From: JBJFCE01 sp964437825
Lineage (GTDB): Bacteria > Bacillota > Clostridia > Lachnospirales > Lachnospiraceae
Direction of reading: 5' to 3'
NCBI GenBank assembly: GCA_964437825.1
Contig: CAYTIH010000079.1
Span: 1 to 6,448 of the forward strand
DNA length: 6,448 nt
Shown here: in pieces, positions 1 through 5,704 of the stretch
Position numbering within the stretch: the stretch's first letter is position 1
How the letters are laid out: every line of letters begins with the position of its first letter
Notes under the pieces: generated by a model
What the model was told of the DNA's origin: nothing
Seen by the model: the letters and a program-made list of their open reading frames with translations, nothing else
The model's database searches: none
Made by a program: the position numbers and the translations under genes

Positions 1-1535
1 GTTGCGAAGTAACGTTTTACATCTCTGTCATGAAGTGCCATTTCAGCTCTTTCATAGCAGTATTTATCATGCATATAGTGGATAATGTTCAGAGTATTTA
101 CATATACATCTGCCTGCCACTCAATCATGTCGATGAATTTGCTCATAACATCATCATAGTCAAGAACGTCGCCGCTGACAGGACGGTATTTAGGTCCAAC
201 CTGTTTCTTGGTAACTTCATCAATACCGCCGTTTAAAGCGTACAGTAAACATTTTGCAAGGTTTGCACGGGCGCCGAAGAACTGCATTTCCTTACCGATA
301 ACCATGGAGGATACACAGCAAGCGATACCGTAATCATCACCGTGTACGACTCTCATCAGATCATCGTTCTCATACTGGATGGAAGAGGTCTTGATGGAAA
401 TCTTTGCACAGTATTTCTTCCAATTCTCAGGAAGTCTGGTGGACCACAGAACCGTTAAGTTCGGTTCGGGAGCTGCACCAAGGTTCTCGAGAGTATGAAG
501 ATAACGGAAGCTCATCTTGGTTACCATATGACGTCCGTCAATACCAACACCGCCGAGGGACTCGGTTACCCATACAGGGTCGCCGGCGAAGATCTGATTG
601 TATTCCGGTGTACGTGCGAATTTTACGCAGCGCAGCTTCATGATAAAGTGATCAACGAATTCCTGAATCTGCTCTTCGGTAAAGGTTCCGTTTGCAAGAT
701 CTCTCTGAGCGTAGCAGTCAAGGAAGGTGGAGGTACGTCCAAGGCTCATTGCGGCACCGTTCTGTTCCTTTACGGAGCAAAGGTATCCGAAGTAGGTAGC
801 CTGAATTGCTTCCTGTACGTTAGTAGCCGGTTTGGAAATATCGCAGCCATAAGAAGCAGCCATTTCCTTCATCATCTTTAATGCAACGATCTGCTCGGAG
901 ATCTCTTCACGAAGACGGATCACGTCGTCTGTCATAACGCGTCCTGTGGAATCCTTCTGATCCTGTTTGTCCTCAATCAGTCTGTCGATACCGTACAGAG
1001 CAACACGTCTGTAGTCACCGATGATACGTCCGCGTCCGTAAGCGTCAGGAAGACCTGTGATAATATGGGAAGAACGGCAGGCTCTCATTTCAGGATTGTA
1101 TGCGTCAAAGCAGCCTGCATTATGTGTTTTTCTATGAACGGAGAAAAACTCGGAGATTTCGGGATCTACTTCATATCCGTTATCTGCGCAGGCTTTCTCT
1201 GCCATACGAATACCGCCGTAAGGCTGCAAAGATCTCTTGAAAGGTTTGTCTGTCTGGAAACCAACGATGGTTTCTTTGCTCTTATCAAGATATCCGGGAC
1301 CGTGGGATGTAATGGTGGAAACTACCTTCGTATCCATATCAAGGACGCCGCCGGCTTCACGCTCCTTATCCTGTAAGTCACGAACCATTGCCCATAAGTC
1401 TTTTGTGTTCTGTGTAGGTCCTGCAAGGAAGGACTCGTCTCCGTCATACGGAGTATAGTTCTTCTGGATGAAATCACGGACATTGACTTCATTTTCCCAT
1501 TTGCCGCCTACAAAATCTTTCCATTCTGGTCTCAT
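1..1535 (-). CDS. pflB: Formate C-acetyltransferase (pyruvate formate-lyase), N-terminal 511 codons
   Basis: This cytoplasmic glycyl-radical enzyme converts pyruvate and CoA to acetyl-CoA and formate in anaerobic fermentation. The translation starts MRPEWKDFVGGKWENEV and is PFL-like throughout. Visible motifs are GLPDAYGRGRIIGDYRR (the substrate-binding arginine region), GDPVWVTESLGG, and IACCVSSM, whose Cys406-Cys407 match the catalytic Cys418-Cys419 of the E. coli enzyme. FFGARANLAK follows, with Arg423 at the expected distance. AGGAGG (plus coordinates 1546-1551) lies 10 bases before the ATG and fixes the start. The family is about 740-760 residues long, so roughly 240 residues, including the RVSGY glycyl-radical site, lie beyond base 1. 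The gene is truncated by the window, not visibly broken. The activase gene pflA often follows pflB and may lie to the left (inference). The identification is firm. Confidence 0.97.
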   Translation of the reverse strand, partial: MRPEWKDFVGGKWENEVNVRDFIQKNYTPYDGDESFLAGPTQNTKDLWAMVRDLQDKEREAGGVLDMDTKVVSTITSHGPGYLDKSKETIVGFQTDKPFKRSLQPYGGIRMAEKACADNGYEVDPEISEFFSVHRKTHNAGCFDAYNPEMRACRSSHIITGLPDAYGRGRIIGDYRRVALYGIDRLIEDKQDQKDSTGRVMTDDVIRLREEISEQIVALKMMKEMAASYGCDISKPATNVQEAIQATYFGYLCSVKEQNGAAMSLGRTSTFLDCYAQRDLANGTFTEEQIQEFVDHFIMKLRCVKFARTPEYNQIFAGDPVWVTESLGGVGIDGRHMVTKMSFRYLHTLENLGAAPEPNLTVLWSTRLPENWKKYCAKISIKTSSIQYENDDLMRVVHGDDYGIACCVSSMVIGKEMQFFGARANLAKCLLYALNGGIDEVTKKQVGPKYRPVSGDVLDYDDVMSKFIDMIEWQADVYVNTLNIIHYMHDKYCYERAEMALHDRDVKRYFA

Positions 1536-1619
1536 TTTGAAATAGCCTCCTGTAAAATAAATTTTATACGGTAAAAAACCGTTAGTAACGCATAAAAACT
1601 ATGCTTCAAACACATCCTA

Positions 1620-1649
1620 ATTATAGGTTAATTTTTGCATATACGTCAA
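1620..1649 (-). promoter_or_regulatory. Sigma-A type promoter for pflB
   Basis: On the minus strand, TTGACG (plus 1644-1649) is separated by 18 bases from a perfect TATAAT (plus 1620-1625). Transcription would start near 1612, giving a 5' leader of about 77 bases before pflB. That leader contains a small ACGGT-A5-ACCGT hairpin (1568-1582) of unknown meaning. The match to consensus is seen directly; activity is inferred. Confidence 0.8.
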
Positions 1650-1658
1650 TAGAAGCGG

Positions 1659-1676
1659 TGTACTTTTTCGAGTACA
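1659..1676. promoter_or_regulatory. Candidate operator: TGTACT-N6-AGTACA palindrome
   Basis: A perfect inverted repeat with 6-base arms and a 6-base spacer lies 9 bases upstream of the pflB -35 hexamer, where activators commonly bind. It does not match the FNR, Rex or CRP consensus as I know them. It lies in the divergent pflB / DUF1858 spacer, so it could serve either gene. An operator role is inferred from position and symmetry only. Confidence 0.35.
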
Positions 1677-1738
1677 TTTTTAAATTTTATCAGAAAAAAA
1701 TGTTAAAAACGGCATTTCTATGTTATCATAAAAACGTC

Positions 1739-1788
1739 TTCCGGAATAAAGCGCTTTTCGGAATTGCAGGAAAGCTTTTTTCCGGAAT
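1739..1788 (+). repeat. Three copies of a TTCCGGAAT-like motif before the DUF1858 gene
   Basis: TTCCGGAAT occurs at 1739-1747 and 1780-1788, and the near copy TTCGGAAT at 1757-1764. The core TTCCGGAA is self-complementary. In RNA, the first copy can pair with the middle one to form an 8-bp stem with one G-U. The perfect palindrome AAAGCGCTTT (1748-1757) lies between them. The cluster is 30 to 80 bases upstream of the DUF1858 start. It could be a regulator-binding array or a leader structure; which one is not clear from sequence. Confidence 0.35.
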
Positions 1789-1818
1789 GGAAAGAACATT
1801 ATAAGGAGGTTTTATCAT

Positions 1819-2010
1819 ATGGCAGAATTTACGAAGGACATGACAATCGGTGAAATGCTGAGGACGAATCCTGCTGTAGCGCCGGTATTAATGGAAGCCG
1901 GAATGCATTGCCTCGGATGTCCGTCCGCACAGGCGGAATCCTTAGAGGAAGCTGCTATGGTACACGGTATCGATATTGATGAGCTGATGGCTAAATTAGC
2001 AGAACTGTAA
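1819..2010 (+). CDS. DUF1858 / hybrid-cluster-protein-associated CxxC small protein
   Basis: A 63-residue cytoplasmic protein that matches my memory of the DUF1858 family (TIGR03980, hybrid cluster protein-associated redox disulfide domain). Typical features are an N-terminal TKDMTIGEMLRTNP stretch, a VLMEAGMHCLGC segment with the pair Cys31-x-x-Cys34, and a C-terminal helical part ending in GIDIDELMAKLAEL. The length is normal for stand-alone members. The same domain also occurs at the N terminus of ScdA/Ric iron-sulfur repair proteins. The two cysteines suggest a redox disulfide or metal-binding role, but no reaction is established. AAGGAGG at 1803-1809 with a 9-base gap supports the ATG. 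It is divergent from pflB and ends at a shared terminator facing mecA. I found no convincing plus-strand promoter; TATCAT near 1724 is a weak candidate. Confidence 0.9.
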   Translation: MAEFTKDMTIGEMLRTNPAVAPVLMEAGMHCLGCPSAQAESLEEAAMVHGIDIDELMAKLAEL

Positions 2011-2029
2011 AGACATAAAGGGAAGTCAA

Positions 2030-2068
2030 AAAACGGTATCGCGTGTCCGGCGATACCGTTTTGTCTTT
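2030..2068. terminator. Bidirectional intrinsic terminator between the DUF1858 gene and mecA
   Basis: A perfect 13-bp stem (2030-2042 with 2050-2062, core ACGGTATCGC / GCGATACCGT) encloses a 7-base loop. On the plus strand it is followed by TTTTGTCTTTAT. On the minus strand the stem runs into six T residues. AAAGAC at 2009-2014 and GTCTTT at 2063-2068 can extend the structure. It sits exactly where two genes converge and so likely ends both transcripts. Confidence 0.9.
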
Positions 2069-2093
2069 ATAAATTTATGATATTTACGGCCGT

Positions 2094-2855
2094 TTACGCC
2101 ATTTGCGCAAGCGATTCTACGGCGTGATCCTGTATGATCAGTTCATAATGCTCCTCCAGAAATGAAAGTACCGGCTGGCTCAGCCGCTGACCCTTTCCAT
2201 ATTCGGAAATGGTATTGCAGATTCTGTTGAATTCGGTAGGCTCCACATCGCCCTTTCCGACGATCAGGACATACTGTCCGTTATCCGGATCTTTATACAA
2301 AGAGGTTGCAGCCTGAATGCCGGAGGAAAGAATTGCAGATACCCGGATTAGGTTTGTCAGTGTTTTGAAGGTGTATAAGATCGAAACACTGCTGCCGGAA
2401 ATATCCGTCTGCGCACTGATCTGTGTGCCGTTGTCGGCTTTCTCGGGCATACCGGCCTTCTTCATACGTCTGAACAGATTCATAACATCCCCCGCACTGT
2501 CCGGCAGAAGGGAGGTGCGTTCGTTTTCCGGATCCGAATCCTCCTCGTCATATTCGTCATCATGAATGGAAGGCGCAAAATTGGAAAAACGGGTATCTAA
2601 TTCCTCGGGGTCCTCCACCTTTGTGATCACTAGCACAAGACATCCGGAATTCAACGGGATCGCTTCTATCATCAGCGGGATGTCTTCAGCCTCGAAACCG
2701 AACTGAATGTTGGCCTGCTGCATCATATCCCGAAACAGTTTTTTGGTTTTGTCTGAACCGTAGACAAGCTCGCTGATTTTGATCTGCCTGTCGGCAAGGT
2801 CGTCGCTTGTCAAAGTACAGCGTATCTGGTAATCATTCACTTTTTCGATTTTCAT
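2094..2855 (-). CDS. mecA: MecA-family adaptor protein (ClpC adaptor)
   Basis: This 253-residue protein begins MKIEKVNDYQIRCTLTSDDL, which resembles the start of Bacillus MecA (MEIERINE). MecA proteins deliver substrates to the ClpC ATPase for ClpP degradation and control competence and other regulators. The layout fits the family. Residues 1-82 form an N-terminal substrate-binding region ending VLVITKVED. Residues 99-112 are a strongly acidic linker (DDEYDEEDSDPENE). Residues 157-245 form a C-terminal ClpC-binding region with ILYTFKTLTNLI and a YVLIVG strand. It is slightly longer than the B. subtilis protein (about 218 residues), mostly because of the linker. AGGAT (plus 2864-2868) lies about 8 bases before the ATG. 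Transcription comes from the promoter at 2942-2970. The family call is firm; its substrates here are unknown. Confidence 0.92.
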   Translation of the reverse strand: MKIEKVNDYQIRCTLTSDDLADRQIKISELVYGSDKTKKLFRDMMQQANIQFGFEAEDIPLMIEAIPLNSGCLVLVITKVEDPEELDTRFSNFAPSIHDDEYDEEDSDPENERTSLLPDSAGDVMNLFRRMKKAGMPEKADNGTQISAQTDISGSSVSILYTFKTLTNLIRVSAILSSGIQAATSLYKDPDNGQYVLIVGKGDVEPTEFNRICNTISEYGKGQRLSQPVLSFLEEHYELIIQDHAVESLAQMA

Positions 2856-2923
2856 AATATCACATCCTATCTATCCATCGAAAAACCATGCTGCTTACTT
2901 TGGAAAAACCTGTATATGAAGGG

Positions 2924-2952
2924 CTTTTACCAAGTAAAAGTATCTTATACTT
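2924..2952. promoter_or_regulatory. Two adjacent palindromes over the mecA -10 and transcription start
   Basis: AAGTAT-CTT-ATACTT (2938-2952) overlaps the mecA -10 box. CTTTTAC-CAA-GTAAAAG (2924-2940) covers the predicted start site. The two overlap by three bases. Arms are perfect (6 and 7 bases). Palindromes over a -10 and start site are a usual place for a repressor. No known regulator consensus was recognised, so function is inferred. Confidence 0.4.
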
Positions 2953-2970
2953 ATTAATTTATTAAGTCAA
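2942..2970 (-). promoter_or_regulatory. Sigma-A type promoter for mecA
   Basis: On the minus strand, TTGACT (plus 2965-2970) is followed after 17 bases by TAAGAT (plus 2942-2947). Transcription would begin near 2935, about 80 bases upstream of mecA. It is divergent from the structured-RNA promoter; the two -35 boxes are separated by about 72 AT-rich bases. Confidence 0.7.
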
Positions 2971-3042
2971 TAGTATGGCGTGACAGTTTATAATTTTTTT
3001 ATTTGGGATGAAAAAAAATAATGATAAAAAATAATATTTTTC

Positions 3043-3071
3043 TTGCAAATTCTGCTTGAAACCAATATAAT
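3043..3071 (+). promoter_or_regulatory. Near-consensus sigma-A promoter driving the structured RNA
   Basis: TTGCAA (3043-3048), a 17-base spacer and a perfect TATAAT (3066-3071) form one of the best promoters in the window. No ORF with a convincing ribosome binding site begins within 300 bases downstream, which suggests that the immediate product is an RNA. Start of transcription is expected near 3077-3079. Confidence 0.82.
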
Positions 3072-3077
3072 AAACTA

Positions 3078-3256
3078 CAGGAGATGTGCCTGATATTCCG
3101 TATCGGGAAGGAGGCACCCTGAAAATACAGTTCAAAGCATAATTCAGAAGAATCTTTTAATTCTATAATGATAGAATCTGTCTTCTGTCCATACTTCCTA
3201 ATAGTAGTATGGAATTGTCTTATAGGCTTATGTGCCTGTTCATGAAATAATTTTTT
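3078..3256 (+). ncRNA. Unidentified highly structured RNA (about 180 nt)
   Basis: Four helices are visible by eye. (a) GUGCCUGAUA (3086-3095) folds with UAUC (3101-3104) and AGGCAC (3112-3117) around a UUCCG loop. (b) A 9-bp stem pairs 3135-3144 with 3213-3221, with one bulged C and one G-U. (c) Inside it, CAGAAGA / UCUUCUG (3145-3151 with 3181-3187) carries an apical AUUCUAU-AAUG-AUAGAAU hairpin (3160-3177). (d) CCAUACU / AGUAUGG (3189-3195 with 3206-3212). Helices b, c and d meet with at most one unpaired base, a three-way junction. The ends ACAGG and CCUGU can also pair. The RNA may end near the T6 run at 3251-3256, but there is no classical terminator hairpin directly before it. Size and promoter resemble 6S RNA, but I could not match that or any riboswitch motif I know. 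It could instead be the upstream part of a leader for the gene at 3450. Confidence 0.62.
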
Positions 3257-3371
3257 CCAAATGAAAAAAGTTCAATTTCACCTTATAATTCAAATTTGTC
3301 AATTTTTGTTACAAGGATACTGTCAGCGCATCTCTCAGGTTATAGCCATATGCCGCCTTATTATTTTTGCC
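3257..3371 (+). other. Intergenic stretch without a recognised gene
   Basis: AT-rich sequence between the structured RNA and the leader of the 70-residue protein gene. An ATG at 3261 opens a frame that runs into the downstream gene, but it has no ribosome binding site and its translation resembles no protein I know. TTATAAT near 3283 lacks a well-spaced -35 box. A weak A-T hairpin (TTTTTTC 3251-3257 with GAAAAAA 3263-3269) is the only structure noted. Confidence 0.5.
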
Positions 3372-3436
3372 GGGATATTTCCGAAAATATATCACGGAAC
3401 CTTTTGGAAAACAGGAAATATCCTCAAAAGAGGAGG
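3372..3436 (+). promoter_or_regulatory. Leader with mutually exclusive hairpins masking the ribosome binding site
   Basis: GGATATTTCC (3373-3382) is perfectly complementary to GGAAATATCC (3414-3423). The last three bases of that second arm also belong to TCCTC (3421-3425), which pairs with GAGGA (3430-3434) inside the Shine-Dalgarno sequence GAGGAGG (3430-3436) across an AAAA loop. The two helices cannot both form completely. Two more GGAA copies (3396 and 3406) offer further partners for TTTCC. This is the geometry of translational control, but no known ligand-binding core was recognised. Confidence 0.45.
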
Positions 3437-3449
3437 TATTGATTGCAAT

Positions 3450-3662
3450 ATGCCAGATGAAAAAATGGAAATCTATTCCAAATTATCTTATTTTGCCCAG
3501 AAAGGAATTATGCTATATGTGGATGACCGGGAAGCGACACCGGAGGAAGCGATGAAGTGCTATGAGCTTCATGAGGATCATGTGTATATGCCCGATTACG
3601 TTTTCGATGAGCAGGGAGTGCTGCAGGAACTCAGATATGATAAGGTAGCAAAACGCCCGTAA
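3450..3662 (+). CDS. Small protein of unknown function (70 residues)
   Basis: I do not recognise this family. The translation begins MPDEKMEIYSKLSYF and ends LRYDKVAKRP. It is soluble, with no signal peptide or membrane segment, acidic in the middle (YVDDREATPEEAM and CYELHEDHVYMPDY) and contains one cysteine (Cys37). The composition looks like a real protein. The ATG at 3450 is chosen because GAGGAGG (3430-3436) lies upstream and the translation becomes protein-like from there. The 13-base gap is longer than usual. The frame stays open back to 3261, but that upstream part lacks a ribosome binding site and looks untranslated. It is downstream of the structured RNA on the same strand, so the two may be co-transcribed. 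No terminator was seen after it. Confidence 0.7.
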   Translation: MPDEKMEIYSKLSYFAQKGIMLYVDDREATPEEAMKCYELHEDHVYMPDYVFDEQGVLQELRYDKVAKRP

Positions 3663-3733
3663 GCCGGCGTAAAAGCCTCCTGATGAAACGGTATTTTGAA
3701 TGTGAGCCGAGTAAAAACGGAAAGGAGAAACAT

Positions 3734-3778
3734 ATGATTAACCGTACATATATTAACGACAGAACGTTCAAAATATAA
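3734..3778 (+). CDS. Possible 14-residue micro-ORF
   Basis: ATG at 3734 encodes MINRTYINDRTFKI and then stops. AAAGGAG (3721-3727) lies 6 bases before it, a better placed ribosome binding site than those of several neighbouring genes. It lies 71 bases after the 70-residue protein gene and ahead of the GH18 promoter, so it would ride on the upstream transcript. It could be a small peptide, the remnant of a decayed gene, or chance. The sequence is too short to recognise. Confidence 0.3.
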   Translation: MINRTYINDRTFKI

Positions 3779-3820
3779 AATGGTCAAAAAATAAAAAGTC
3801 TATAAATGTCAAAAATGGTA

Positions 3821-3849
3821 ATGACGGTTTGGCTATAGTCTGATATAAT
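3821..3849 (+). promoter_or_regulatory. Extended -10 sigma-A promoter for the GH18 gene
   Basis: TGATATAAT (3841-3849) is an extended -10 element with a perfect TATAAT. ATGACG (3821-3826) is a 4 of 6 match to the -35 box at a 17-base spacing. The start site would be near 3856, only about 17 bases before the ATG at 3873, leaving a very short leader that still includes the GGAGG. Confidence 0.72.
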
Positions 3850-3872
3850 AAGGACGCTTGGAGGTAGTTCGG

Positions 3873-5591
3873 ATGAAAAAGAAATTAATTCCGGTATGCA
3901 TTGCAATCGTCCTTATTTGTTTGGTGGTAATCATTGCAATCGTACCTAAAATTTTGAATAGATATTCCTATTCTAAGGAACGTATGGATTTAACGGAATA
4001 TTTCGGCGTATCGGGGGAGACTGCGGCCATTTATCTGCAGGATGAAAAGCTTTCGGATACGGCGCTTGTCAGGGACGGCATTGTTTATTTTACACAGGAT
4101 ACGGTGGAGCAGTATATGGAGGACCGTTTTTATTTTAATCAGAATGAAATGGTTATAAAATATACGCTGCCGGATGCCGTTCATACGGTTTATCTGAGTG
4201 GGAATGCCGATGCCTATACGGTCAGCACACCCGATGGCACAGCGCAGGAAAATGTGGTTGAGTTTGGGTATCCGATTGCACTTTATGAGGGCGAAACGCT
4301 GTATCTGGCAGCGGACTTTGTGGATGATTACTGCCGTATGAGCTATGTTCTTTATGCGGAGCCGTACCGGGTGCAGGTCTTTACGGAGGATGACCAGGTG
4401 ACCACGGCTGTCGTCAAAAAGAATATGGCGGTTCGTAAGCTTGGAGGAATCAAGAGCCCGATTTTGGAGGATTTGGAAAAAGGTGACAGTGTTGTCATTT
4501 TGAATCAAATGGAAACCTGGACCGAGGTAAAAACCGAGGATTGTGTGATCGGTTATGTGGAGACCAAATATCTGGATGGTATTCAGGAGCAGCTCAGAGT
4601 CGGAACCACGCAGTATGCCGATCCGGTTTATCCCCAGATTACAAAGGATTATAAAATTGCAATGGCATGGCATCAGGTAATGAGTCCGGATGCGAACAGT
4701 ACGTTGGAAGCAATGACGGCAAATGCGGATTGTCTCAATACCATATCCCCGACCTGGTTTTATTTACAGGGCGATGAAGGAGATTTTGTCAATATCGCAA
4801 GTGCGGACTATGTGGCGCGGGCGCATAATCTGGGAATGGAGGTCTGGGTACTTGTAGAGGATATTACCTATGATGTTGATTTGTATGCGGTGCTGTCCGA
4901 TACACAGACGAGACTGAAGCTGGAAAACAATCTGGTCAGTGAGGTTCTTAACGTGGGCGCGGATGGTATTAATATTGACTTTGAGCATGTCTCATCGGAG
5001 TGCGGACCTCATTTTGCACAGTTTCTTAGAGAGCTTTCGATTCTGACCCATAAATATAACATTGTATTGTCCGTGGACAATTACGTTCCGGAAGGCGGAT
5101 CGCTCCAGTATAACCGTGCTGAGCAGGGACTGGTTGTGGATTATGTGGTGATTATGGGATATGATGAACACTGGTCGGGCTGCCAGACGGCCGGCTCCGT
5201 CGCCTCCATCGGTTATGTGGAGCGCGGAATCAGAGATACCATTAACTGCGGAGTGCCGGCGACGAAGATTATCAACGCGGTTCCGTTTTATACCAGAATA
5301 TGGAAAACGGACGGTACACAAGTAACCAGCAGTGCGGTGGGCATGCAGGCGGCGCAGGATTGGCTGAGCCAGTACGGAATCTCTACGGAGTGGGATGAGG
5401 ATACCTGCCAGAATTACGGCGAGCTTTTGAGCGGAACGGCCCTTTATCAGGTATGGCTTGAGGATTCACAGTCCCTTCAGGTTAAATTTAACATTATGAA
5501 TAATTATGAAATTGCGGGAACTTCTATTTGGAAGCTGGGATATGAGACTCCGGATATCTGGGGCCTTGTTGCAGCTTATGTAAATTCCTGA
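3873..5591 (+). CDS. Membrane-anchored SH3 and glycoside hydrolase family 18 protein
   Basis: This 572-residue surface protein probably cleaves N-acetylglucosamine linkages in peptidoglycan. Residues 1-3 are MKK, and residues 4-25 form one hydrophobic segment, an uncleaved anchor or signal. Residues 35-170 resemble the N-terminal domain of copper amine oxidase-like proteins (EGETLYLAADFVDDY). Residues 178-236 form a bacterial SH3 domain ending IGYVETKYL. Residues 258-572 are the GH18 barrel. Its active-site motif is DGINIDFE (364-371): Glu371 is the expected acid and Asp369 its helper, while the second Asp of the DxxDxDxE motif is Asn, as I recall for spore-cortex enzymes of the SleL/YaaH type. 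MGYDEHW (428-434) is the typical later strand. The ATG at 3873 is preferred over a TTG at 3858, because TGGAGGT (3859-3865) lies 7 bases before the ATG and overlaps the TTG. It has its own promoter and terminator. A chitinase role is less likely next to an amidase gene. Confidence 0.9.
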   Translation: MKKKLIPVCIAIVLICLVVIIAIVPKILNRYSYSKERMDLTEYFGVSGETAAIYLQDEKLSDTALVRDGIVYFTQDTVEQYMEDRFYFNQNEMVIKYTLPDAVHTVYLSGNADAYTVSTPDGTAQENVVEFGYPIALYEGETLYLAADFVDDYCRMSYVLYAEPYRVQVFTEDDQVTTAVVKKNMAVRKLGGIKSPILEDLEKGDSVVILNQMETWTEVKTEDCVIGYVETKYLDGIQEQLRVGTTQYADPVYPQITKDYKIAMAWHQVMSPDANSTLEAMTANADCLNTISPTWFYLQGDEGDFVNIASADYVARAHNLGMEVWVLVEDITYDVDLYAVLSDTQTRLKLENNLVSEVLNVGADGINIDFEHVSSECGPHFAQFLRELSILTHKYNIVLSVDNYVPEGGSLQYNRAEQGLVVDYVVIMGYDEHWSGCQTAGSVASIGYVERGIRDTINCGVPATKIINAVPFYTRIWKTDGTQVTSSAVGMQAAQDWLSQYGISTEWDEDTCQNYGELLSGTALYQVWLEDSQSLQVKFNIMNNYEIAGTSIWKLGYETPDIWGLVAAYVNS

Positions 5592-5665
5592 ATCATTCCT
5601 ATGCCGCGGGAAAGAAACAGGGAAGCAGAAGGAATGAAACAACAGAAATCGCGCAGATCAAGGGG

Positions 5666-5699
5666 AAGGCATTTGCAGCTTGCAGATGCTTTCTTTTTT
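5666..5699 (+). terminator. Intrinsic terminator after the GH18 gene
   Basis: AAGGCATTTGCA (5666-5677) pairs with TGCAGATGCTTT (5681-5692) over a three-base loop, giving 12 pairs including two G-U. C and then six T residues follow (5694-5699). It lies 75 bases past the stop codon and should separate the GH18 transcript from the next gene. Confidence 0.88.
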
Positions 5700-5704
5700 A
5701 TATT

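Noticed and set aside
404..1458. Several plus-strand open frames of 73-128 codons across this stretch
   Set aside because: They lie opposite pflB, have no convincing ribosome binding sites, and their translations resemble no protein family. They are shadows of the strong pflB frame.
1601..1804. 67-codon plus-strand frame in the pflB / DUF1858 spacer
   Set aside because: It has no ribosome binding site, overlaps the pflB promoter and has an implausible composition.
2989..2994. Additional plus-strand TATAAT
   Set aside because: No recognisable -35 box occurs 16-18 bases upstream. The promoter at 3043-3071 is far better.
3108..3144. Tiny leader peptide after AAGGAGG, with CTG at 3119 as start
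   Set aside because: It would have a non-standard start and only seven sense codons, and the AAGGAGG is better explained as part of the RNA helix with GUGCCU.
3078..3256. Firm assignment as 6S RNA
   Set aside because: Length and promoter fit, but the three-way junction does not resemble the long bubble-containing hairpin of 6S RNA, and I cannot run a covariance model.
3261..3449. N-terminal extension of the 70-residue protein from the ATG at 3261
   Set aside because: There is no ribosome binding site upstream of 3261, and the extra 63 residues look like translated non-coding DNA. The GAGGAGG at 3430-3436 points to the ATG at 3450.
3858..3872. TTG start for the GH18 protein adding five residues
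   Set aside because: The TTG overlaps the TGGAGGT ribosome binding site itself and lies almost at the predicted transcription start. The ATG at 3873 has ideal spacing and gives a classic MKKK signal-anchor start.
3990..5321. Minus-strand open frames of 74-227 codons
   Set aside because: They are antisense to the GH18 gene, which has clear domains and catalytic motifs. The translations are His/Ile/Arg-rich shadow sequence.
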